Positions 26,239-34,797 of a stretch of 64,000 bases of DNA are shown piece by piece. Numbering within the stretch: the stretch's first letter is position 1; each line of letters starts with the position of its first letter. The translations under genes and the position numbers were made by a program. The notes under the pieces were generated by a model. It did no database searches and was not told the DNA's origin. It was given only the letters and a program-made list of their open reading frames with translations. Location of the stretch: NCBI GenBank assembly GCA_963848355.1, contig CAWKDG010000012.1:806001-870000 (forward strand), written 5' to 3'. The DNA comes from CAWKDG01 sp963848355 (lineage in GTDB: Bacteria; Actinomycetota; Acidimicrobiia; Acidimicrobiales; UBA8190).

Positions 26239-28097
26239 GCGTGGATGACGCGCTGGAGCTCGGTGGCCAGGTACACCGAGAACGACGACGTGGCTGCGGA
26301 GCCGTCGCCGGGCTCGGTGCTGAGGACCACCCGGGTGTGGCCACGCCCGTCGATGAGATAGGCAAGTTCGCTGTGGGCGATCATCGCCCCGGCCGGCGCC
26401 ACGTCGGCCACGATGCCGTACTGCACCCATATGTGCTCGAGCGCGGACAGAGATCCCGTGAGGAACAGCCAGTTCCGCATGTGGTCGAGGCCCTCTTGGC
26501 GGTCGAACGCCCTGGTGAAGGCCGTCGATCGGTAGATCTCGTTGGCCACGACGGCCACGAACACCACGCGATCCGAGTCACTTCCGAGCAGGGAATTGGC
26601 GTCACGGAATTCCTGCGCGATCAATGGGCAGTCCGATGTGCAGACCGGATCGAGGAAGGTGAGCGCCACCGTCCGGCCGCGCAGGCCCGAAAGTGACACC
26701 GTCTGGTTCTCCTGGTCGACGAGACGGAACGCCGGCGCCGGAATGTCGACCGTGTTGGGCGTGCCATCCACGGCGACGGCCAGGATCGGGTCGGCATTCG
26801 GATTGACGGCTGCCGAAGCGAGGGGCACCGCGCCGACGAGGGCGACGACGAGCGCCGCGACGGTTGCCAGCACCTGCATGAAATACCGGGGCGCCACCTC
26901 CCGCCACCACGGCCTCGCCTCCACCGGGGTCAAGGTGATCGGTTCGGCCGGGACGCGGGCGTTGGCGGCCTTGATAGCGACGTCGACCGGCGCCGGCACT
27001 CGGACCATGGCCAGATAGGCCGACAGCAGAACGAGCACGGTCGGCACCATGCTGTTCGGGTCGGTCCCCACGCCTCCGAAGAATCCGAGGTCCTGGACGA
27101 AGACCCAGTCGGCGATACAGAGGACCACCGCCACGTAGACCGCCGGCCGTACCACCCGGGAGCGACCAGTCGACAAGGCCAAGCCGACCACAGCCAGCAG
27201 GGCGACGACGATCAGGTTGACCGCCCACCCGTGCGATGCATCGACCCGCCCGAACGCCCGGACCGCCGATGACACCACGGCGGGCTGGCTCGTCTGTGCC
27301 ATGAGGCGGACCATGGCAGTGAGCGTCCCCGCCTTCGTCCCCCCCACCGCGCCCTGCCAGAAGCCCCGGCCGGGCCACGCTTGGAGGATAGCCATCCCGA
27401 TGAAGAAAGCACCCGTGCCCCGCAGGATCCGCCGACCGAGGAGCGGGCTCGACCATGTGTCCTCGGGCAGTGCCACCAGCACTCCCGCCACGCAATAGAA
27501 CAATGCGGCCCCAGGTGTACCGAAGAGCCAGGAGGCACCTTGGCCGAAGATCCCGCCGAATGCCTCTCCGAACACCCAGACGATGAGGCCCCATCCCGTG
27601 GCCGCCAGCCCGGCGAACCGGGACCACCGGCCCCGGGGGGCGACGAGAAGGGCGGCTCCGATCCCGAGCTGGAGCCAGACCGCCGATGCCGCCGCTTGCA
27701 CAGGGTGGTGGCTCCAAATTGTCACGCCGGTGTTCACGACATGCTGGACCCAACCGGGCGAAGAGGACGCCGAGGGCTCGAGCACGCTGGTCGGCAACCC
27801 AAGGGCCATGGACGACTGGAGCTGGAGCAGTCCGTCCCCGATCCAGAGGAGACCGAACCCGATGCGGAGGATCAGACGGGCGACGGGCTCGGCCCCGAGG
27901 ACGACCGGAGCCGGACCCACCGGCGCCTCTCCGGCAACGGTCGAGCGTCGGTACTGGGCCGTCCGCACCACGTTCCAGACCAGTGAAAGGGCGACGACGA
28001 CGAGCCCGATGAAGAGGAGCTGGTGCAGGATGGCGGTGTGGAAGGCCGAGACGACGACGGGGTTCTTGGTCTGTAGGAATGTGCTCATTCCCGGCAT
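26235..28097 (-). CDS. DoxX-like membrane domain fused to SCO copper chaperone
   Basis: The protein is about 620 residues from ATG 28097, which is preceded by GGGGAG. The N-terminal two thirds form a multi-pass membrane domain resembling the DoxX-like protein at 48609-49619: GFGLLWIGDGLLQLQ versus ATIWLLDAVLQIQ, then WVFGEAFGGIFG versus WWFGEGSGGIFH, and DLGFFGGVGTDPNS versus DFGGILAGGATDPNS. The last 170 residues are a SCO domain with CTSDC (in LDPVCTSDCPLIAQEF) and the distal His in AMIAHSELAYLI. It heads the oxidase operon, and its stop overlaps the next start. Copper delivery to CuA or CuB is the likely role. Confidence 0.88.
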   Translation of the reverse strand: MPGMSTFLQTKNPVVVSAFHTAILHQLLFIGLVVVALSLVWNVVRTAQYRRSTVAGEAPVGPAPVVLGAEPVARLILRIGFGLLWIGDGLLQLQSSMALGLPTSVLEPSASSSPGWVQHVVNTGVTIWSHHPVQAAASAVWLQLGIGAALLVAPRGRWSRFAGLAATGWGLIVWVFGEAFGGIFGQGASWLFGTPGAALFYCVAGVLVALPEDTWSSPLLGRRILRGTGAFFIGMAILQAWPGRGFWQGAVGGTKAGTLTAMVRLMAQTSQPAVVSSAVRAFGRVDASHGWAVNLIVVALLAVVGLALSTGRSRVVRPAVYVAVVLCIADWVFVQDLGFFGGVGTDPNSMVPTVLVLLSAYLAMVRVPAPVDVAIKAANARVPAEPITLTPVEARPWWREVAPRYFMQVLATVAALVVALVGAVPLASAAVNPNADPILAVAVDGTPNTVDIPAPAFRLVDQENQTVSLSGLRGRTVALTFLDPVCTSDCPLIAQEFRDANSLLGSDSDRVVFVAVVANEIYRSTAFTRAFDRQEGLDHMRNWLFLTGSLSALEHIWVQYGIVADVAPAGAMIAHSELAYLIDGRGHTRVVLSTEPGDGSAATSSFSVYLATELQRVIHA

Positions 28098-28180
28098 TGC
28101 ACGCTCCCCATGCCTCATCAACCCCGACGTGCCGTTGCCGCATCATTGCAGATCTCCGCTTCGCCACAATGGCGGTCGGC
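28085..28180 (-). repeat. Spacer repeat, first copy (second at 45265-45356)
   Basis: The start region of the DoxX-like/SCO gene and its upstream 80 bp match 45265-45356. Shared words include CATTCCCGGCATTG, GCTCCCCATGCCTC and GCATC..TGCAG. In the 45 kb copy this spacer directly follows an intact tlpA; here a tlpA fossil lies 1.4 kb further upstream, behind the GNAT-AAA+ gene. Confidence 0.7.
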
Positions 28181-28245
28181 ACCGTTCAACATCCCCGAGG
28201 ACGAGCCTCCCCCGACTCCTGTGCAACGGACAGCGGTGGCCGTGA

Positions 28246-29550
28246 CTACAAGCGCGCGTACGCCTGGGACTCGAGCTCGAACCGCTGGATCGCATCGCTG
28301 CTGACCGACGGGCGGGTGGCGGCCACGGCGGCGAGAACGTCGTCCCGCCTCACCTCGGAGTCTCCGCCGTCCACCGCCCTGTCGAACGCGAGCTGGGCGC
28401 TCCTCTGAGCCACCAGAGCGAAATCGGCCGGCGTGAACCCGGCTGTCTTCGCCGCCACCAGGTGGGCGTCCCCCGAGGGCACGAGCTCGGCGGCCAGCTC
28501 GGCCCGGCCCGCTTCGTCGGGCGCTCCCACCGGGATGATCAGGTCGAAGCGCCCCGGCCGGAGCATGGCGGGATCGATGGCGGCCACCGAGTTCGTGGCC
28601 ATCACCATCAGCCGGCCCGGTCGCGACTTGAACGCCGGGATGGACTTGAGGAGTTCGTTCACGAGCGCCTGGTTCTGGGGACGACCGGCGCGATCGGGGA
28701 CGATCTCATCCGCCTCGTCGATGAAGCACACCAGCCGGTCCACTCCGTTCAGGTCGTCGAGAGCCTGGCGGAAGGCGGCCGCTCCCTGGAGGCCCTCACC
28801 GAGCAGGGACGGGTGGAGCTCGACGAAGGCCCACGACAATCTCGATGCGATCGCCCGGGCAAAAGACGTCTTCCCCGTGCCCGGCGGTCCGAAGAGCAGA
28901 ACGGCGGATGGGGGAACGAGGCCGATCTGGTCGGCCAGCTCCCGGCGCGATGACGGCGCCACCACCGTGCGCTCGAGCAGATCCTTGGTCGAGGAGAACC
29001 CCTTCATCGCATCCCACAGACCGCTGGGCGGGAAATGACCGCCATACCGTTCCACCACCGCCAGTTCCTCGGGAACCATCGATGCGGCCCGTTCGTAGAG
29101 GTGGAGGCCCTCGACACGCGAGAATCCCTGATTGGCGAACGCCAGCTCCCCCACCTGGCCCGAGTGCATCAGGGCCAGGAGTCGGCGGGCGCCCCGATGG
29201 ATGATCTCCTGGTCGAGCGCCTTCAACAGAGCGGAGCCGATCCCGCGGTTTCGCCACTCCGGGTGCAGCGCGAGCACGAGCAGATGGGCGTCGGACCCGC
29301 ACACCCGGGCGACCACCGCGCCCACCAGTTTCCCTGACGAAACGGCCACAGCCGCCGGCTGGTGCTCGTGAAGGGCCTCGACAACATCGCTGCGTCCGTA
29401 GGCGGCTCCCGTGGCCGTTCCCACCACGTCGATGAGCCGGACGACTTCCTCGAACGGAGCGATCGGATCATGGTGGTCGATCGTCACGACTCGCCAGGGC
29501 GTCGTCACCGCCAGGGGCTCCGGAGAACTCGGTCCCACACCGTCGCCCAT
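28246..29550 (-). CDS. GNAT acetyltransferase domain fused to AAA+ ATPase
   Basis: The 434-residue protein combines two domains. Residues 20-155 form a GNAT fold (LLVLALHPEWRNRGIGSALLKAL is the acetyl-CoA loop). Residues 180-430 form an AAA+ module with Walker A GPPGTGKTS at 221-229, Walker B LVCFIDEADEI, sensor 1 MVMATNS, arginine finger region RPGRFD and a C-terminal helical lid. The AAA part resembles the FtsH/Cdc48-like class but lacks protease or second ATPase domains. ATG 29550 marks the start of homology; the frame continues in phase into an upstream tlpA fossil. A regulatory or remodelling role is possible; no partner is evident. Confidence 0.85.
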   Translation of the reverse strand: MGDGVGPSSPEPLAVTTPWRVVTIDHHDPIAPFEEVVRLIDVVGTATGAAYGRSDVVEALHEHQPAAVAVSSGKLVGAVVARVCGSDAHLLVLALHPEWRNRGIGSALLKALDQEIIHRGARRLLALMHSGQVGELAFANQGFSRVEGLHLYERAASMVPEELAVVERYGGHFPPSGLWDAMKGFSSTKDLLERTVVAPSSRRELADQIGLVPPSAVLLFGPPGTGKTSFARAIASRLSWAFVELHPSLLGEGLQGAAAFRQALDDLNGVDRLVCFIDEADEIVPDRAGRPQNQALVNELLKSIPAFKSRPGRLMVMATNSVAAIDPAMLRPGRFDLIIPVGAPDEAGRAELAAELVPSGDAHLVAAKTAGFTPADFALVAQRSAQLAFDRAVDGGDSEVRRDDVLAAVAATRPSVSSDAIQRFELESQAYARL

Positions 29551-29609
29551 CCTAGCGATGAGAGATGTCGAGACGTCGGCCCGGGAATGGCCGATCTTCG
29601 GCCCGCTGC

Positions 29610-29850
29610 TGTCGCGCCTGTGATCCCCGAACGCCACTCGCGGAGTCGCCCTCAAGCTGGTCGCATCCATCCGGCCCATGTGTCGCCCGAGCACCTCTCT
29701 CCGGGACGGGATGAACACCATCATAGGCAAGCCGCAGAGCCGGTCGCTGCTCGCCACGTGACCGTGTGGCTCGGACGCCGCCTCATAAATCACCTCGACA
29801 CTTGGCGTCGACAAGACGCAACGACACGACGGTGGCAGACCGTCGTCTCT
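29610..29850 (-). pseudogene. tlpA 3' half fossil
   Basis: Reverse-strand translation gives VEVIYEAASEPHGHVASSDR, then LCGLPMMVFIPSRREVLGRHMGRMD, which aligns throughout with the C-terminal part of the intact TlpA-like protein at 45357-45989 (VTYDAASDPHGHLASSYR, then LFGLPTTVFISPRGRVLGRHIGQM). The CxxC half is absent. The frame runs without a stop into the GNAT-AAA+ gene, so the fossil now forms an in-frame upstream extension, probably not translated. Confidence 0.85.
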
Positions 29851-30055
29851 TCCACTCGGACGTGAGCTGACGTCGGGTCCCCGGTGCTCACTGGAGCCAG
29901 GGACTGCGACGCTCGTTTCTGTCTCCCGGATTCATGACACAACCGGTGACGTCCCCAAGAACTGCTCGACAGCAGTGGCGATCCCGCGCGCGATCACCAT
30001 CTGTCCCTTGGCACTGTCGGCGATGGATCCCTCAAAGGGGTCGGTGAGAGCCTTC

Positions 30056-30175
30056 GTTTGGTCTGGACCGCGGCCTGCATGAGAACGGCTACGTGGTCGA
30101 CCCACTGTCCGAGGGTGAGCAAGCCTCACCATGTTCCTCGCCGAGGGCGACGACTTCCTGATGAAACCAGCGGTC
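30056..30175 (+). pseudogene. OmpR-type response regulator fossil
   Basis: Two fragments match the intact regulator gene at 31700-32368. CGCGGCCTGCATGAGAACGG and CTACGTGGTCGAC correspond to CGCGGCCTGCGGGAGAATGG and CTACGTGGTCGAC around 31752. GAGGGCGACGACTTCCTGATGAA corresponds in sense to the EGADDYLVKP segment. The stretch between, including the phosphoacceptor Asp, is deleted. No frame is kept. Confidence 0.75.
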
Positions 30176-30215
30176 CGGTGACGACAGCACTTCTCGATCT
30201 CATGCACGGTGCCGG

Positions 30216-31538
30216 TCAGATGGCGTAGAGCTGACCGTCAGGGCCCTCGGCAATGCTGATGCTCTGCAGACCTGTCGGCGCCGGTCCCTGTTCGACAGCA
30301 CCGGTGTCTGCGTTGAATCTCGACCCGTGGCACGGGCACACGAACGCCGCGTCAGCGCTGTCATATTGGACGATGCATCCGGCATGGGGGCACACCGCGT
30401 CGAAGGCGAGGAATGTTCCCTGCCGAGGCTGGATCACCAGAGAGGGTTCACCGGAGCCAGGATCGGTGAAGGACCCGGCCCCGCCCACGGGAACCTGGGA
30501 CGCCGGCCCGATCGCCCTTCCCGGAGGCCGTGGGAGAGGTGCACTGGTCGGCGGCGCCGTGACCGTAGGGCCGGGTTCGGAGCTGCCCGGGGCAGTGACG
30601 CTCGTTGGTGGTGTCGTCGTGGTCCCGGCACCGGTGCCCGCCTCACGTAGAACCGGAGGCTCCTGCTTCGACGAGGCGCCGCCCGCCAGGCGGCCGATAC
30701 CCGCCGCCAGACCCCCACCGACGAGCGCCAGCAAGGCGGCGGCAGTGGCGACTGCACCCTTGGCGGCAAACGTGCGCCGGTCCATCTCGGCCTCCACCGA
30801 CCTCGGGGACGACGTCGAGCGTCCGATCAGGAAGGGGCAGGGCGCGGGTTCGCACGGCGCCCCCCGTCGTGCCCGGCAAGCTCCTTCGTCGAATGAGCCA
30901 CAGACCTCACGAACGGTCGAAAACGGGATCGGAACGACGAGAGCCGGATCTTGACCGGACCGGCTACGCACCACATGCTCCAGGAGGGTGTCGACCGAGA
31001 ATGCTCCGCCTGATCCAGACAACAACAGCGGAGTCCAGGCAAAGACGAAGACGATGTCGGAGCCCGTGTAGTACGGGTTCGAGTGGAAACTGATCGTGAG
31101 AAAGAGCATCAGTGACAGCACCATGCCGCCCGCGACGGCCACTCTGGTCCACAGCCCGAGAAGTGTCCCGAGCCCGATGGCCACTTCGGTCAAGGCGATG
31201 ACCAGCCCTAACGGGACGGCCACGTGCCCCAGAGGATCGACAAGGGCGTGGATCGGGCTCAGGCGGGCCGCCCCGGACAGCTGTGACTGGATCGAAGCCG
31301 GGTTGGCGGCGTTGAAGAAGCCCGGATTGGCCAGCTTCTGAAGGCCGGCGAAGCAAAAGGTGAATCCGAGGAACAAGCGCAACGGAAGCAGCGCCCAGGC
31401 GGCCGAGTACAGAGCCCGCACCGGTGGCCTGAGCCACGCCCAATTCGGTCTGACCACCGGGCGGTGGGTCAGGCGCACCCGCGTCTGCACTGGCGGCTGA
31501 TGGGCACGTCGTCGCCGAGCGCCTCGAGATCCAGACAT
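30216..31538 (-). CDS. DoxX-type membrane domain fused to Rieske [2Fe-2S] protein
   Basis: The 440-residue protein has an N-terminal DoxX/TQO-type four-helix domain (about residues 45-185; LRLFLGFTFCFAGLQKLANP, ALTEVAIGLGTLLGLWTRVA, FHSNPYYTGSDIVFVFAW). A Cys-containing linker follows, then a twin-arginine-like anchor (MDRRTFAAKGAV near 255) and a Thr/Pro spacer. The Rieske domain has CPHAGC (383-388) and CPCHGS (401-406), both Cys-His pairs intact. DoxX is the small subunit of thiosulfate:quinone oxidoreductase. The single chain would link a quinone-reactive membrane part to an Fe-S carrier. The internal Met before DRRTF might serve as an alternative start. Confidence 0.88.
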   Translation of the reverse strand: MSGSRGARRRRAHQPPVQTRVRLTHRPVVRPNWAWLRPPVRALYSAAWALLPLRLFLGFTFCFAGLQKLANPGFFNAANPASIQSQLSGAARLSPIHALVDPLGHVAVPLGLVIALTEVAIGLGTLLGLWTRVAVAGGMVLSLMLFLTISFHSNPYYTGSDIVFVFAWTPLLLSGSGGAFSVDTLLEHVVRSRSGQDPALVVPIPFSTVREVCGSFDEGACRARRGAPCEPAPCPFLIGRSTSSPRSVEAEMDRRTFAAKGAVATAAALLALVGGGLAAGIGRLAGGASSKQEPPVLREAGTGAGTTTTPPTSVTAPGSSEPGPTVTAPPTSAPLPRPPGRAIGPASQVPVGGAGSFTDPGSGEPSLVIQPRQGTFLAFDAVCPHAGCIVQYDSADAAFVCPCHGSRFNADTGAVEQGPAPTGLQSISIAEGPDGQLYAI

Positions 31539-31699
31539 CGTCCTCCCGCCACGGACATCGGCGCGCCAGTCCGGAGCCGATCGGTGCCTCAGCTTGCGCC
31601 AGAGACCATTACGGAATCGTGAAAATGAGCAGCCTGTTCCCGAAGGTATGGGCGTCTGTTCACCCGAACGTCAGGTCAGACGACTAAACCCTTGGGCAT

Positions 31700-32368
31700 A
31701 TGAGGGTCCTGGTGGCCGAAGATGACGAAGGACTACGTTCCGTCCTCGAACGCGGCCTGCGGGAGAATGGCTACGTGGTCGACGCCCTGGCCGACGGTGA
31801 ACGGGCATTGGCATTCCTCCATGCCTACGAGTACGACGTGGTGATCCTGGACTGGCGCATGCCGAAGGTATCCGGCCTCGACGTGATACGGGACTTGCGC
31901 CGCGCGGGCTCCCCCGTCCCGATCCTGATGCTCACCGCCCGTGACACGGCCGACGACCGCGTCGCCGGCCTCGACGAGGGTGCGGACGACTACCTCGTGA
32001 AGCCCTTCGACTTTGGCGAGCTGCTGGCTCGAGTGAGGGCGCTGCAGCGTCGGGCGCCCGCCATGCATGGACCCCAGATCGTGGTGGGCAACCTCGTTTT
32101 CGATCCCGCCACGCGGGAGGCTCACATCGGCTCGAAGCGCCCGCCCCTGACCGGAACCGAGTTGTCGATCCTGGAAATCCTCATGCGCAGACACCCGAGT
32201 GTCGTCGAGCGACGATCGATCGCCGTCCACGTCTGGGACGAGGAGGCTGATGCGCTCGGTTCCAACACGATCGACGTCCACCTAGCTCGGCTGAGAGCGA
32301 AGCTCGTCGGTGGAGGGGTGCGGATCGAGACGGTCCGGGGCATCGGCTACAGAATGATCACCACATGA
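31700..32368 (+). CDS. OmpR/PhoB-family response regulator
   Basis: The 222-residue regulator has a receiver domain (acidic residues EDD at 7-9, phosphoacceptor Asp51 in VVILDWRMPK, Lys in DDYLVKPFD). The C-terminal winged helix is shown by LTGTELSILEILMRR, SNTIDVHLARLRAKL and ETVRGIGYRM. It overlaps the downstream kinase gene (ATGA at 32365-32368). A degraded copy lies upstream at 30056-30175. Neighbouring redox genes and the triple repeat near 34.66 kb are candidate targets. Confidence 0.95.
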   Translation: MRVLVAEDDEGLRSVLERGLRENGYVVDALADGERALAFLHAYEYDVVILDWRMPKVSGLDVIRDLRRAGSPVPILMLTARDTADDRVAGLDEGADDYLVKPFDFGELLARVRALQRRAPAMHGPQIVVGNLVFDPATREAHIGSKRPPLTGTELSILEILMRRHPSVVERRSIAVHVWDEEADALGSNTIDVHLARLRAKLVGGGVRIETVRGIGYRMITT

Positions 32369-33687
32369 GCGGCCGACGCATGCCGAAGCGACCATTCTTT
32401 GTGCATGCGGCGCGTGTGGCCGCCGTCGCTACCGTTCTCATCGGTGTCGTCTACGTCGTCTTCGTCGTCGCCTTCGACGTGGTCGACGCCCACCACCTGG
32501 TGGCCCAGGTCGATTCCAACCTGACTGAGCGGCTCAGCGACGCCACCCACCATGGCAAGGTGGTACCGGCTCGCCACGAAGTGGCCGACGACGACGATGT
32601 CGACTCGGCCCCCATCGTCCTGTGGCGGATCCAGCCGAACGGACGCTCGGTGATCTTGAGCGACGGGGCACCGGCGTTGCCCACGACAGCGTGGGTCGAT
32701 TCGGGCCGACCGGTCACAGCCGACATCCGAGGGCATTCGTTCCGTTTGGACGCGGTGCCACTGGACGGGGGCGGGTGGTTGGTGGCGGGGAAGAGCCTGG
32801 CTGAGCAGAGCCACGTGGAACAAGTGCTGCTTACGGGAGAGCTGATCGCCGGGCCCGTACTGCTTCTTACCACCTACCTGGGCACACTGGTCATCGGTCT
32901 CAAAGCTGCAGGACCGATCGAACAGGCGCGCCGACGTCAGCTCGAATTCACAGCTGATGCCTCTCACGAACTGCGCACGCCGCTCAGCGTGATCGAGGCA
33001 GAAGTGGGGCTGGCCCTGCGGTCTCCCCGGGACGCGGCGCACTACCGAGACACGCTCGAGAGGGTGGGGGGCGAGAGTGATCGTCTGCGGCGGTTGGTCG
33101 AGGACCTCCTCTGGCTGGCCCGCTTCGACTCCGAACCCCCTCCCCCCAGTGACGAGCCTGTCGATCTGGCTGCCATCGCCGACGGATGCGCCGATCGGTT
33201 CGGTGCCGTGGCGCAGTCCCACGGCACGGCTATCGAGGTTGTCCGGGAAGGTGACGCGCCGGCGTCGATCAGTGCTCCGCCCGAATGGGTCGACCGGCTC
33301 ATCGGGGTACTGGTCGACAATGCGTGCCGGTACGCAGGACACGGAGGATCCGTCTGGATCGTCGTGCACGCCCACGGCAACTGGACAAGCCTGGCGGTGG
33401 AAGACAGTGGTCCGGGCATCCCGATGGACGAGCGTCCGCGGTTGTTCGACCGTTTCCATCGGACCAACGACCGGGGGCCGGGCGCCGGTCTCGGTCTGGC
33501 CATCGCCGATTCCGTGGTGCGATCCACTGGGGGTCGGTGGCGTATCGGCGACGCGGAACTGGGCGGAGCCCGCCTCGAGGTCTCCTGGCACCGAGCCGGT
33601 CCCCGTGACCCCGGACTTCGACCCGCTTCAGCACGCGACGACTCGAGCGACGCCTCGTGGCACCACGAGAACCAAGTCGTCGGATGA
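32365..33687 (+). CDS. EnvZ/PhoR-type sensor histidine kinase
   Basis: The 440-residue sensor has transmembrane helices at about 17-40 and 155-180 flanking an extracytoplasmic domain of about 115 residues. The HisKA helix contains His201 in FTADASHELRTPLSV. The HATPase domain shows DNACRYAGHGG (N box), VEDSGPGIP and GAGLGLAIADSVV. It is translationally coupled to the response regulator. The loop contains His-His and Asp-rich stretches (THHGKV, ADDDDVD) that might bind metal, a guess. The stimulus is unknown. Confidence 0.94.
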   Translation: MSGRRMPKRPFFVHAARVAAVATVLIGVVYVVFVVAFDVVDAHHLVAQVDSNLTERLSDATHHGKVVPARHEVADDDDVDSAPIVLWRIQPNGRSVILSDGAPALPTTAWVDSGRPVTADIRGHSFRLDAVPLDGGGWLVAGKSLAEQSHVEQVLLTGELIAGPVLLLTTYLGTLVIGLKAAGPIEQARRRQLEFTADASHELRTPLSVIEAEVGLALRSPRDAAHYRDTLERVGGESDRLRRLVEDLLWLARFDSEPPPPSDEPVDLAAIADGCADRFGAVAQSHGTAIEVVREGDAPASISAPPEWVDRLIGVLVDNACRYAGHGGSVWIVVHAHGNWTSLAVEDSGPGIPMDERPRLFDRFHRTNDRGPGAGLGLAIADSVVRSTGGRWRIGDAELGGARLEVSWHRAGPRDPGLRPASARDDSSDASWHHENQVVG

Positions 33688-33753
33688 TCTGGCACCGAGC
33701 GCAGCCGGTTCTCGACGTCATGCCCTCCGGTTCATACCGCTGGGCCATGCAGC

Positions 33754-34653
33754 TCAATGTTTGGGTTTCTTCTTCCTTCCGTGATGGTGCCCATGACCCG
33801 TGGCACGAGGCGCTGACGTCGCCGTCGAGCCGGGTTGGGATGGACTCGGGATGGAGACCGTCGGCGACGGTACCGACGAGGAGGACCCGGGAGCTGGTGC
33901 GGTCGTTCCCACGGGGGCGGTGCTGAACGTCGTCGGTGCCGAAGTCGACTCATTCGTCTTCGGGAGAGCGCTCGGCAATTGCGAGTGACGGCGTTGGACC
34001 TTGTGCTGGGCGGACGACGTCAGCCAAGGATGGACCTGTCCGAGAAGAACGAAACCGAGTAGAGCCCCCACAGCGACGCTCGAGACCAGCGTCCACTGGC
34101 GAAGCCCCGCTCCTGCCACGTCTCGGCGTGTTCGGCGCATCCAATCGCGTGGAGCGAGGCTCGCCGTGTCCGCCAAGTGGCCGAGCACGTGGATGGTCAT
34201 GGCGCCGAACCACAGCACGAAGCTGGCCCTGTGCAGCAGGAGGAACGTCGGGCGCAGTGATGGCCGGACCAGCAGGAGGGCAATGCCACTGGCGAAGACG
34301 ATGAGCGTGAGGGCCACCACGAAAGACCCGAGGAGGCGCAGAACCGGCGGCGGCGGACCCTTGCGGCGGTAGGCGGGCGAACCGAGGTAGTAGCGGATGA
34401 AGCGATACGAGGTACTGCCGATCTTCAATAGCACGGGTGGAAGCAGGAGCATGCCGATGAACACATGCGGGGTGAGCAATGATCTGACACGAAGGATCGT
34501 GAGACCCTCGGCGGCCAGTAGGACGAAGAGAACGGCGGCAGTCGACCCGGTGAGCCGGGCGTTGGCCTCAACGTTCGTACGTCGACCTCGCGACGTCGCT
34601 GTCCTTTCGCTCTCATCCGGGCGTGCAGACGCGTCGCGGCGCGTGATGGCCAT
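33754..34653 (-). CDS. Cytochrome b561/DUF4405-like membrane protein with His-rich tail
   Basis: The 299-residue protein has four to five transmembrane helices. Histidines are placed as in di-heme b-type proteins: LLTPHVFIGMLLL, FLLLHRASFVLWFGAMTIHVLGHLAD. The sequence GSTSYRFIRYYLGSPAYRRKGPP is typical of the DUF4405 / ferric-reductase-like group. A Ser/Thr/Pro-rich tail of about 85 residues ends GHGHHHGRKKKPKH, a probable metal-binding or wall-associated end. ATG 34653 was preferred over 34689 because conserved-looking sequence starts later. It is divergent from the ApbE operon and faces the triple repeat. Confidence 0.8.
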   Translation of the reverse strand: MAITRRDASARPDESERTATSRGRRTNVEANARLTGSTAAVLFVLLAAEGLTILRVRSLLTPHVFIGMLLLPPVLLKIGSTSYRFIRYYLGSPAYRRKGPPPPVLRLLGSFVVALTLIVFASGIALLLVRPSLRPTFLLLHRASFVLWFGAMTIHVLGHLADTASLAPRDWMRRTRRDVAGAGLRQWTLVSSVAVGALLGFVLLGQVHPWLTSSAQHKVQRRHSQLPSALPKTNESTSAPTTFSTAPVGTTAPAPGSSSSVPSPTVSIPSPSQPGSTATSAPRATGHGHHHGRKKKPKH

Positions 34654-34655
34654 CG

Positions 34656-34713
34656 ACGTCAGGGTACGAACCGACCCTGACGCGAGCATGAAGAGACAGG
34701 GCCGTCAGGGTCG
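34656..34713. promoter_or_regulatory. Triple ACCCTGACG/CGTCAGGGT repeat in a divergent promoter
   Basis: Three copies of the 9-mer CGTCAGGGT or its complement occur within 60 bp. One is direct (about 34656-34664), one is inverted (CGACCCTGACG, 34672-34682) and one is direct (CGTCAGGGTCG, 34703-34713). The last two form a perfect 11-bp inverted repeat spaced by 20 bp. They lie between the cytochrome b-like gene (-) and the operon starting at 34798 (+), a suitable place for a regulator site. Confidence 0.55.
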
Positions 34714-34797
34714 TGTGGATCTCACAGCTATCTCCAAGGAGATCGTCATGCTCCGGTCATGATCAGCTGGGCACCATGGTGTCAAAGGTGGTGTCCG

